DNA from: Glycine soja
Lineage: Eukaryota; Streptophyta; Magnoliopsida; Fabales; Fabaceae
Direction of reading: 5' to 3'
Assembly: GCF_004193775.1 (NCBI RefSeq)
Contig: NC_041016.1
Span: 42,643,522 to 42,707,521 of the forward strand
DNA length: 64,000 nucleotides
Shown here: piece by piece, positions 36,501-45,672 of the stretch
Position numbering within the stretch: the stretch's first letter is position 1
Layout: each line of letters opens with the position of its first letter
Translations under genes and position numbers: made by a program
The notes under the pieces: model-generated
Database searches by the model: none
Told to the model about the DNA's origin: nothing
Seen by the model: only the letters and a program-made list of their open reading frames with translations

Positions 36501-36706
36501 GGAGAAATAGTTGTGAATTTGGATACATCACCGGTCATGTGCTTGGAACATCCACGGTCTATGTACCATTTCTTCCTTATAGAATCTTCTTTGTTATTCT
36601 CATCAGATTTTGTCATGAGACACATGTTGACTTGGTCTCCATCATCATCTTTGAGTAACCTGTTCCTGAAAATGCTTTTGAAAGACAAAGAATCTAAAGA
36701 GGCCAT
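33530..36706 (-). pseudogene. C2 protease-integrase-RT-RNase H, broken
   Basis: Starts MASLDSLSFKSIF (36,706), only about 40 bp after the primer site, and passes quickly to the protease motif, here DRGCSKHMTGD with Arg where Ser is usual. Most of gag is therefore deleted. A stop at 36,302 separates this from the integrase/RT frame (36,305-34,140), with [19 protein letters not shown] and [13 protein letters not shown]. The RT box reads YVDGIILGS, so one catalytic Asp is lost. A 31-bp tandem duplication (34,121-34,151 repeated from 34,152) shifts the frame before RNase H, and a TGA replaces Cys near 33,841. The RNase H end (HSRTKHIEIRHHFIRD-type) is still readable to 33,530. It cannot be active. 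Confidence 0.9.
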
Positions 36707-36743
36707 TAATCTTGAAGTTGTTAGACTTTCTACAAGAAACCTT

Positions 36744-36754
36744 CTCTGATACCA
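36744..36754 (-). promoter_or_regulatory. C2 primer binding site
   Basis: Minus strand TGGTATCAGAG, matching initiator Met tRNA, two bases inside the LTR end (AACA). Confidence 0.8.
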
Positions 36755-36756
36755 CT

Positions 36757-38428
36757 TGTTGGATCGAGTGGCCTGAGAATAATTAAGAAGGGGGGGGGGT
36801 TGAATTAATTATTCCTAAAACTTTACCAATTAAAAAATTACTCTTTTAAGGCTTTTACTTTTGGTGTTAAGAGAATATGGAGTAGAAGAGAAACTTAACA
36901 GAAAGTAAAAGCGAAAATTAAATGCACAGCGGAAAGTAAAAGAGTAGGGAAGAAGGAAACAAACACACAAGAGTTTTTATACTGGTTCGACAACAACCCG
37001 TGCCTAGCTCCAGTCCCCAAGCGACCTGCAGTCCTTGAGATTTCTTTCAATCTTGTAAAAATCCATTTACAAGCAAAGATCCACAAGGGATGTACCCTCC
37101 CTTGTTCTCTTTGAACCTAGTGGATGTACTAGAACTGATCCACAAGAGATGTACCCTCTCTTGTTCTCAGTCAAACCCAAGTAGATGTACCCTCTACTTG
37201 TACCACAAAGGATGTACCCTCCAATGTGTTAAGACAAAGATCTCAGGCTGTTAAACCTTTGATACTTGGTGAATGGGGATACAAAAGAATTCTCATGCGG
37301 TTAAACCTTTGAACGCTTTTGTATTAGGGAATGGGAAGAATCAAAAGAATTCTCGGACTATGTCGTTTTGAATTCTTTGACAAGGGAGAAGGGAGAAGGG
37401 AGACACAAAAGAATTCAGGCAGTTAGTCCTTCGTCCTTTTGGAAAAGGGAGAAGAGAGACACAAAAAGAATTCAGGCGATTAGTCTTTGGCGAATTCTTT
37501 TTGGCAAAGGGAGAAGAGAATAAAAAGGATGAATAGCACAAGTTTTCAATGTTTAGAAAACCAGAAAACTTCAGAAAGCTTTTGATATAAAGAAGAAGAA
37601 GAAGTTCAAAGAGATTCAAGGCTTGTAAAGGATTGTATTAGATTAATTTGAAAATGCAAAACAACGCCTTGCTTTTATAGACTCTTCATGTCTGGTCAAG
37701 AAGGCCATTCAGAAGAGTTATAACTTTTAGAAAAACTTAAAACCCATTTGAAAAAGTCAAAACCTTTTTGAAGAGTTACATCTTTAGATTTTTCAGAAAC
37801 AAACACTGGTAATCGATTACCAAATAAGTGTAATCGATTACACAAAGCTTTTGAGTGAAACAATGTGACTCTTCACTTTTAAATTTGAATTTCAACGTTC
37901 AAGGACACTGGTAATCGATTACCAAAACATTGTAATCGATTACAGCCTTTTGAAAATATTTGGAACGTTGTAAATTCAGTTTGAAAACTTTTTCAAACTC
38001 ATTTTGCTACTGGTAATCGATTACAACAATATGGTAATCGATTACCAGAGAGTAAAAACTCTTTGGTAAAGGTTTTATCAAAAACTCATGTGCTATTCAA
38101 AGTTTTGAAAAAACTTTTTAATACTTATCTTGATTGAGTCTTTTCTTCATTCTTGAATCTTGAGTCTTGAATCTTGATCTTGATTCTTGAGATCTTGAGT
38201 CTTGATTCTTGATTCTAGGCTTTCTTCTTGAGTCTTGAATTCTCCTTGATTCTTGAACTCTTGACTTGTTCTTGATTTACTTGAGATGCTCTTTGATTCA
38301 CTTGATTTGTTCTTTGATCTTTTGAGCTTTTTGTTCATCACCTTTGTCATCATCTTTTGTTGTCATCATTGTTATCATCAAAACACCTTTGAATCATTGT
38401 TGATTCATCATGAAGCTTTGCATCCATG
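36757..38428 (-). repeat. C2 5' LTR
   Basis: 1,672 bp. The inner end on the plus strand is TGTTGGATCGAGTGG. The outer end (38,428) reads CATGGATGC on the minus strand where the other LTR has TGTGGAAGC, so the terminal TG has been lost although TTGCG still abuts it. It contains a segment of about 340 bp (about 37,036-37,380), with repeated phrases such as GGATGTACCCTC, that is absent from the left LTR. Confidence 0.85.
37809..38045. repeat. Three palindrome pairs in the C2 5' LTR
   Basis: GTAATCGATTAC at 37,809, 37,830, 37,911, 37,932, 38,013 and 38,034: the same 21-bp and 102-bp spacing as in the other LTR, with every copy exact. Confidence 0.95.
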
Positions 38429-38433
38429 TTGCG

Positions 38434-39039
38434 AAATCCGAATGACAAAGGGCGCAAAATGACCATAATTTGTCTCTGCGCGTTTATCACTCGACTTGCT
38501 GCTCCTGAATGACAAAGGGCGTAGAATGACGATAATTTGTCTCTGCGCATTTATCACTCATCGAGTCTTACAGATAGCAAAAGCATGTGGATGACCATAA
38601 TTTTCTCCTCATGTCATCGGGCCCGCCGCCTCTGGATGACAAAGGTAAAAAAGTGCAGGACCAAATGGTTCCCCGCATGTCATCGGGCCCGCCGCCTCTG
38701 GATGACAAAAGGTGAAAAAGTGCGGGACCAAATGGTTCTCCGCATGTCATCGGGCCCGCCGCCTCTGGATGACAAAAGTAAAAAAAGTGCGGGAACAAAT
38801 GGTTCCCCGTATGTCATCGGGCCCGCCGCCTCTGGATGACAAAAGGTGGAAAAGTGCGGGACCAAATGGTTCCCCGCATGTCATCGGGCCCGCCGCCTCT
38901 GGATGACAAAAAGTGAAAATGTGCAGGACCAAATGGTTCCCCGCATGTCATCGGGCCCGCTGCCTCTGGATGACAAAAGGTGAAAAAGTGTGGGACCAAG
39001 TGGTTCCCCACATGTCATCGGGCCTGCTGCCTCTAGATG

Positions 39040-39041
<2 letters not shown>
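38434..39041. repeat. Element X tandem repeats, 67-bp block
   Basis: After two units like those at 21,943-22,190, seven units carry GGATGAC at 38,634, 38,700, 38,767, 38,834, 38,901, 38,968 and 39,035 (period 66-67 bp) with the phrases ATCGGGCCCGCCGCCTCT and GGACCAAATGGTTCCCC. Open frames on both strands here are by-products of the repeat. The array is cut by a LINE at 39,042. Confidence 0.95.
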
Positions 39042-39070
<29 letters not shown>

Positions 39071-40490
39071 CGCCTTATCCCACTAGGTGGGGTCGGCTAC
39101 ATGGATCAACTTCCGCCATAATGTTCTATCAAGTACCATACTTCTATCCAAATCATTAAGTTCGAGATCCTTTTTGATAACCTCTCTTATAGTCTTTTTG
39201 GGTCTTCCTCTGCCTCGAATTGTTTGCCTTCTCTCCATCTGGTCTACTCTCCTCACTACAGAGTCGACCGGTCTTCTCTCTACATGCCCAAACCACCTAA
39301 GTCTATTTTCCACCATCTTCTCTACAATAGGCGCTACTCCAACCCTCTCTCTAATAGCTTCGTTTCTAATTTTATCCTGTCGAGTCTTACCACACATCCA
39401 CCGCAACATCCTCATCTCCGCTACCCCTACTTTATTCTCATGTTGGCTCTTGACCGCCCAACATTCTATTCCGTACAAAATCGCCGGTCTTATCGCAGTC
39501 CGATAAAACTTTCCCTTTAGCTTGATCGGTACCTTTGCATCACATAACACCCCCGATGCTTTTCTCCATTTCATCCATCCTGCTTGAATGCGATGATTCA
39601 CATCCCCTTCAATTTGTCCATCATCCTGTATTACAGACCCAAGGTATTTAAACCGTGTGACTTGAGGGATAATATGGTCTCCTATTTTCACCTCTGAGTT
39701 AGAAACCCTCCTTCTTTTGTTGAACTTACATTCCATATACTCCGATTTGCTTCTGCTTAGGCGAAAACCATGTGTTTCTAGAGCTCGTCTCCAAGTTTCC
39801 AACCTCTCATTCAACTCCTCCCTCGACTCTCCAAGGAGGACTATGTCATCTGCAAAAAGCATGCATCTCGGCGCTATCTCTTGGATTTGTTCCGTGAGGA
39901 CATCCATAATTAAGGTAAAAAGGTAGGGGCTAAGGGTTGACCCTTGATGCAAACCAATTGTGATGGGAAAATCGTCTGACTCTCCACCCTGTGTCCGAAC
40001 ACTAGTCGATACCCTATCATACATATCTTGGATAGCTCGAATATATGCAACCCTAACCACTTTCTTCTCTAGAGCTTTCCACAAAATCTCTCTAGGCACT
40101 CTATCATACGCTTTCTCCAAGTCAATAAAAATCAAGTGCAGGTCTTGTTGGTCCATGCGATATTGCTCCATCACCCGCCGTAATAAATAGATCGCTTCCA
40201 TGGTCGACCTTCCCGGCATGAAACCAAATTGATTCTCAGTAACTTGAGTCTCCTTTCTTAATCTCTGTTCGATCACTCTTTCCCATAATTTCATGGTATG
40301 ACTCATGAGCTTGATTCCCCTATAATTTGCACAATTTTGTATGTCCCCCTTGTTCTTATAGATTGGCACTAACGTGCTTCTCCTCCATTCCTCCGGCATG
40401 CGTTTTGACCTCATAATTTCATTAAAGAGTTTGGTGAGCCACTCAAGACCTCTATCTCCAAGAGTTTTCCACACTTCAATAGGTATGTTG
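39042..40490 (-). mobile_element. 5'-truncated RTE-type LINE
   Basis: Minus strand. The 3' end is a (GTT)n tail (AACAACAAC on the plus strand, 39,042-39,071), typical of RTE-clade LINEs. The sequence before it encodes the end of a reverse transcriptase. The 5' end stops inside the coding region at 40,490. It is flanked by TCTAGATGAC (39,032-39,041) and TCTGGATGAC (40,491-40,500), a probable 10-bp target duplication with one mutation, although the underlying tandem repeat supplies similar sequence anyway. Confidence 0.85.
39083..40489 (-). pseudogene. LINE reverse transcriptase, C-terminal part
   Basis: About 470 residues open without stops, from DNIPIEVWKTLGD to WRKLIHVADPT. Recognisable RT blocks: STLVPIYKNKGD, NYRGIKLMSHTMKLWERVIEQRL, FMPGRSTMEAI, FIDLEKAYDRVPRE, GLHQGSTLSPYLFTLIMDVL and the catalytic FADDIVLLGES, followed by the region WGxxxR-type segment FKYLGSVIQDDGQ and a C-terminal GRGRPKKT. 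The endonuclease and N-terminal RT are missing through 5' truncation at insertion. It was recently copied, judging by the undamaged frame, but cannot act on its own. Confidence 0.9.
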
Positions 40491-40870
40491 TCTGGATGAC
40501 AAAAGGTGAAAAAGTGCGGGACCAAATGGTTCCCGACATGTCATCGGGCCTGCCACCTTTGGATGACAAAAGGTGAAAAAGTGCGGGACCAAATGGTTCC
40601 ACGCATGTCATTGGGCCTGTCGCCTCTGGATGACAAAAGTGCAGATGACCATAATTTGTCTCTGCGTGCCATCGGACACGATTGTGTCTGGATGGCAAAA
40701 GGTGAGCAGAATGACCATAATTTGTCTCCGCGTGTCATCGGGCCCGCCACCTCTGGATGACAAAAGGGCACATAATGACCATAATTTGTCTCTGCGTGCC
40801 ATTGGACACGAATGTGTCTGAATGGCGAAAAGGTGAGCGGAATGACCATAATTTGTCTCCGCATGTCACA
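40491..40870. repeat. Element X tandem repeats, distal block
   Basis: Continuation of the array: two 67-bp units, then units with GAATGACCATAATTTGTCTC (for example 40,719 and 40,841) alternating with GTGCCATYGGACACGA and GTGTCATCGGGCCCGCC. Confidence 0.9.
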
Positions 40871-42577
40871 TGACCCCAGGGTCAGTATGACAGAGATTGT
40901 GGGGCGGCCGACAAAAGCGAGGTTCTTGCTCCTACGTATTCTCAACGAGGAACTCAGACCTACGTAGTTCTGGACAACTTGTGAGACTAAAATAGTCTCG
41001 GTATTTTCTTCACTAAAATGCGAACATGCTTTAGTAAAGAGACAAAACTTCCAACTGATCAAAGCAACATATGCTTTTTGGATGAAAAACAATGCGTCTA
41101 CTGGGGAAGGAGAGTATGCTGATGAAATTTTCTCGTAGCCATAAATGAGATTTTGGATGTTTATTATTTCGCTTCTAAATGGCCATTTAGAGGAAACACT
41201 GGGTCCAACAAAAATAGAAGAAAATCACTCAAAGTGTATCAATCTCACACAGGTAAGTGTTTCGTCCTAATTCCGAACCATAGATATGTCATGACTTGAT
41301 TTTGCAAATCATTTCCTATCAAATCAAAGATTACATGCGTGATCATGGATCAATAGGACTTTTCTTGGGAATGGTGTTTTTTGGTGGGAACTTTGGCTTT
41401 GAGTGTTCTTGGCCTTTTCCCTTTCTGTTTTTGTTTAGTGTGAGGTGAACAAGCCACCGACGCACATGATTTTGGTTGGCAATCGAAGGGAGAGGACCAC
41501 TTTACGTTGTGGTTTCCTTTCTTTTTTGTTTACTTGGTGGTAACTCTGTATTTGTTCAGATGATGTCTGGTCCAAAGACCTTTCTGCATATTTCTTCTGT
41601 TTTTTTTTGATCCTTGATCAGGAATTTTCTTTCCTTTCTTTTTTTTCTTTCTCTCAATCTTTGATTGGGAATTTTCTCTTTTTGTTTTCTTCCACTCTTT
41701 TGATTGGCAACTTTTCTTTTTTTGTTTTCTTTCGAGGGCAAGGATTGACATTCTCACCCTGGGTCAAGGTTTATGGTAAGTTGGGATTTTGGCTCAAGGC
41801 TTGTAGAACGGTTGGACATGATATATGTTAGGGTTTGGTTTGGTTCAAGGATAAAAGGGGATGTCCCACATTATTTCCATGGCACAAATGCAACAATGAT
41901 GATTTGGAAATTTTATGCAAAACTAGTCATGCATGCACCTACGTGGACACTCAAGTGTCAAAATTTTATGGTCATGTGATGCTAGGGCTCATGATTCATT
42001 TTCTCTACTTTAGTCAACCCAGTGTTTCCAAAATATGTTCTTTTATCAATTTGTGCATTCATCTGAGTACACATTTTTTCTCAAAAACTGGTTATGATCA
42101 GTGAATTTTTCTAAAGAAAAGTTGGAAGTTATCTCTTTTCACAAGCATGTTGTTTTCTAGCTAGACAACTTTTATTTTTATTTTTTTTCTTTTTTTTTCT
42201 TCTTCCTTCTTTTTCTTTTCTTACTTGCTCTCTTTTTTTCCTTTTCTTTTTTACCTTTCCTTTTTATCATTTATTCATTTTCCTCTCTCTCTCTCTCTAT
42301 CTTTTTTTTTCTTTTTCTCTCTTTGAAAAGGTCGTGCGGACGAGGGCGCACACCACCTACTTACGCACGAAATGGTAAGTCGCAAAAAACAGTGACGAAA
42401 TAACTGAGAGCCATAATGCCAAACAACAAAAAATAATAACAGCAATGTTAGTAACCATATAGACAAAAACAAAAAATAGTAATGTCAACAGCAATATGGA
42501 CAATAACAAAAAAAACGTCAATAGCAAACTAACAAAAAAAAACAGTAATGTCAATAAAAAAAGTGCGGTGACCTCGG
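40871..42577 (-). other. Element X noncoding region with LTR-like motif and pyrimidine tracts
   Basis: Near 40,928-40,970 lies CTTGCTCCTACGTATTC...ACCTACGTAGTTCT, the same pair of TACGTA motifs present in all three Ogre LTRs. At 41,590-41,740 and 42,160-42,320 there are long CTTTTT pyrimidine tracts (purine-rich on the element strand). Frames through them are low-complexity. Nothing coding is recognised. Confidence 0.6.
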
Positions 42578-43828
42578 TCACGTGGCTCCGCTTCGTCCCA
42601 AGAAATCGAGAAGGTCTGTCATCTCCTCATCCATGCGGGCCTCCTCTGCATCGCCGGGAGCTCCTGCAGGCGCCTCCCTTGCCTGGGCCTCGGGCCAATC
42701 TCCGGGCCATGCGACCTCAGCCCTAAAGTGATCTAGAGCAGGACACACAAAAGGAGCGAAACCCTATCCCTGCTGACTGAGGCCGAGCTGGTAGAGACAC
42801 TCATGTATCTGCACCTGCCCCTGGTGGTTGGCCGCCTGCTGGCGAACCAAGTGCTGTAGATACCGCTCCATACCTAATGACCCAGTGGGATCAGCCTGAT
42901 GAGGTGGTGGCGGTGCGTCTGTGGCTTGAGGTGCATCACCCTGCGCCTGCCTAGGCATGCAATACTTCTCAATGAAGGCCCGGGTTATCGGCGGTCAGAT
43001 CACCTTACTAGGAGTGACGAGAACCCCGAATGACTGGCAGAGGCCCGTGATCAATGCCGGAAACCCCAGGGCCCTGTTAGACTTATCCGGGTCTAAAGGG
43101 TGCCTGGTGGGTGGCATACCTGCAAATAAATAGATGGCATCAGCAATCAACTGAGCCACATGGACGCTCATCCGTGTCAGGATGGCATACACCAACTGAC
43201 ACTTCGGCAGAGGAAGGTCGGAGTTATGATCACTAGGCAAGACATTGCTGAGCAGCAATGTCATCCACATCTGGGTCAAGGTGGTCATGTTGGTGCGCAT
43301 GATCCGCACCCGCCTCCCTGCAGCGGTCTAGGCGAAATCCTGTCCCGGGGTTCATAACAGCTGTGCAATGGCCTCCTCATTGAACCCATCGGCCCTGTTC
43401 CTCCTCTGACTGAACTCGCACTCTTGGCCTTCCTCCAACACTAGCGGGTCACCCAAGAACTGGCTGAGGGCATCTGCGTCAAAGGGAGTCCACTGACCCC
43501 TCACCCATGACCGCATGTCTTGCACTCCCTCTTCTGTGGGCCAAGCATTAGCATAAAACTCCAGGACTATATCAGGGCCAAACTTAGCCATGGGAGTCAC
43601 CAGCGACGTCCAATGTCAGCGAGCTATCTCCTCCTGAAAATCTATGTACTCATCATCTCTGATCTGGACGCGTCTCTCTTTGTCGAACGACCATCCTTTG
43701 ATGGCCTCGAAGCGCTGCTGGTGCTCGGCGCTCTTGAAACGGTGGCTATCAAACTCGGGGGCGGCACTAGTCCCTTCAGCCGCAGTGTCCCTCCTAGATC
43801 TCTTTGCGGAAAGCTTTTTCAGAGCCAT
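42578..43828 (-). pseudogene. Element X 3' extra ORF, plant transposon-protein domain
   Basis: ATG at 43,828 (MALKKLSAKRSRRD). It continues through FEAIKGWSFDKERRVQ and a stop before SLVTPMAKFGPDIV, then YANAWPTEEG, SWVRGQWTPFDADALSQFLGDP, a stop, IMRTNMTTLTQMW, LITGLCQSFGVLVTPSKVI, a stop, and a Pro/Gln-rich tail ending MTDLLDFLGRSGAT at TGA 42,578. Total 417 codons, nearly the same length as the V copy, with four internal stops. It belongs to the putative plant transposon-protein family and its role is unknown. It lies well downstream of integrase, separated by a 1.8-kb spacer. Confidence 0.75.
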
Positions 43829-45672
43829 TTCCTGCGAGGACATACATTTGGAAAGTTAATTTGCATGGAAATACCAATCATTAAGAACAAGAGCCAAACA
43901 ACATTTATATGGTGCGAGTGTCAACATGCACTTTACAAAACAATCACATTAGGGCATGTGCTATTTTCATGCTACATCCCACATATATGCACATTTTTTG
44001 AAAGGCTCCTTATGCTACCTACTCAAAAATATACATATTTTGAAAGGCATTTTTACGCTACCTATCCAACATATACACATTTTGAAAGGCATTTTTTACG
44101 CTACCTATCCAACATATACACATTTTAAAAGGAATTTTTTGCTATATATTCACACACTTTGCAAGGCATTTCATGCTATATATTCACACACTTTGCAAGG
44201 CATTCTCATGCTATATATTCACATATATACATACTATTGAAAGGTATTTTCCATGCTATATATTCACATATATACATACTATTGAAAGGTATTTTTCATG
44301 CTACCTAGGTGCAAGGTATTCCTCATGAGGCAGCAAATTCAAATTCTAGTCAAAAACCTCTCAAACATGTTCTAATATTCATGCATCTTTTACATTCAAA
44401 ACCAAAAACTTAGATTCCTAGGCATAAGTCATGCTTTTGGCACTTTAGTCTAGCTTCTACAAAACTGCCCACACACTCACAATGGTAGCCATATATGCAT
44501 AATTTGTTCCACAAGCTAAGTTTCACAAAATCATGCGCAAATGCCATTGAGGCATTTCACCGAACACTTAGTGGGCGCATGTTTAGGCATGAAAATCAAG
44601 GGAATGGGGGCAATGTGGCATGCCCCATTATTCCAGAACACAACCTAGGCCTAAGGCCATCCCCTACAACCCCTCAATTCAACAAAAACAAGCAACAATC
44701 CAAGGATAAATCCCTCACGTTTTTGAGTAAATACATGCATCTTAGAGCACCAAAATACATCAATGGAAAGCTAGAGAGCCCAATAATGAGGTACTTACTT
44801 GTTGGAGATGAATAATAGTGCAAAATGGAATCAAAAACGCGGAAAAATGGTGACCTAAGGGCTGCAAAACTCGTAAATCCTGTAGCTTTCATTTTTTTGA
44901 ATGAGGGGGGGAGAGTTTTTAGGGGCAGAAAACTTCCCCCTCCCCCTTTTTAACCACCCTCGTGCAGGGGTTGCTCGCCCAGGCGAGCTCAGCTCGCCTA
45001 AGCGAGCTAACCTGCATTTTTTTTGGGGAAGAAATAAGTACGGCTTTCTACGGGTCGGCGTTCGCTTACTCGAACCCCCTCAGGGTAGATTAGGCATCCA
45101 ATATTTACTTTTAAAGACACAACAGTAATAGGATACTAGGTTGCCTTTTAGCGGCGCTTTCCGTTTGTCCAGAGCTGGGCAAGGGACGACGATCAATCGG
45201 TCATGACCCTAGCCTCTACTTGCGTCTATCCTTAAGTACCTGAAAGTAGGAAATGACATTGAGCGGAAAACTGTGGCCACGTTACCGTTTTACCTTGATT
45301 GGTCTCTGCCTTCAGCTTCGTCTCGACATCTGACCACTGCCTAAGACGATTCTGCCCCTGTTATCACAAAATATGCATGCGTATGCATATGCATGAGTGT
45401 TTTCAAATGCAACAATCTTTTTAGTGAAAGCTGGTTAGGTTTAGTTTTAATTAAGCGCTTGGGGCATCCCATGGACTGAGCGAAAAGGCTCAGGTTATCA
45501 CAAACTACTCATGGTTTAAAGCACAAAGTGAGGACTGAAGCCTCAAACTCATGGTCTCTTATTTTAAAAGACTGTGACGAGAATTTACAGCAGACGGGAA
45601 TCCCTGGGGGAAACCAAGAAGAACACACAAAAATAAAAGAACATGCAGCGATATCCTCAATTGCCCCAGATT
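43829..45672 (-). other. Element X spacer between integrase and extra ORF
   Basis: 1.8 kb with no recognised protein. At about 43,975-44,300 there is a degenerate tandem repeat of roughly 45 bp with ATATACACATTTTGAAAGGCATTTT. At 44,925-45,015 there is a promoter-like module described separately. The part from 45,040 to 45,650 is unrecognised. The V element has only about 270 bp at this place. Confidence 0.5.
44925..45015 (-). promoter_or_regulatory. Internal promoter-like module resembling the Ogre LTR core
   Basis: On the minus strand two inverted-repeat motifs (AGCTCGCTTAGGCGAGCT and GCTCGCCTGGGCGAGC) are followed about 25 bp later by TTAAAAAGGGGGAGG. In the X LTRs the order is the same: GCTCGCCTGGGCGAGC, then about 30 bp, then CTATAAATAGGGGGAGG. 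It lies about 1.1 kb upstream of the extra ORF and points at it. It may be an internal promoter or an LTR fragment. Confidence 0.35.

Larger units (their letters stand above)
22197..38428 (-). mobile_element. Ty1/copia element C2 inserted in element X
   Basis: Flanked by TTGCG at 22,192-22,196 and 38,429-38,433. Minus-strand order: 5' LTR (36,757-38,428), primer binding site, remnant gag start fused to protease, integrase, RT, RNase H (to 33,530), polypurine tract, 3' LTR (33,129 down to 22,197, split by the SIRE1-type element). Most of gag is missing and pol is broken, so it is non-autonomous. LTR copies differ by only about 1 percent by eye, apart from a gap of about 340 bp in the left one. 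Confidence 0.85.

Noticed and set aside
38537..38932. Several repetitive open frames on both strands
   Set aside because: They are by-products of the 67-bp tandem repeat, whose period with few stops leaves frames open by chance.
42160..42581. Phe/Leu-rich minus-strand and Lys/Arg-rich frames suggesting membrane proteins
   Set aside because: These are translations of long pyrimidine tracts in the noncoding part of element X.
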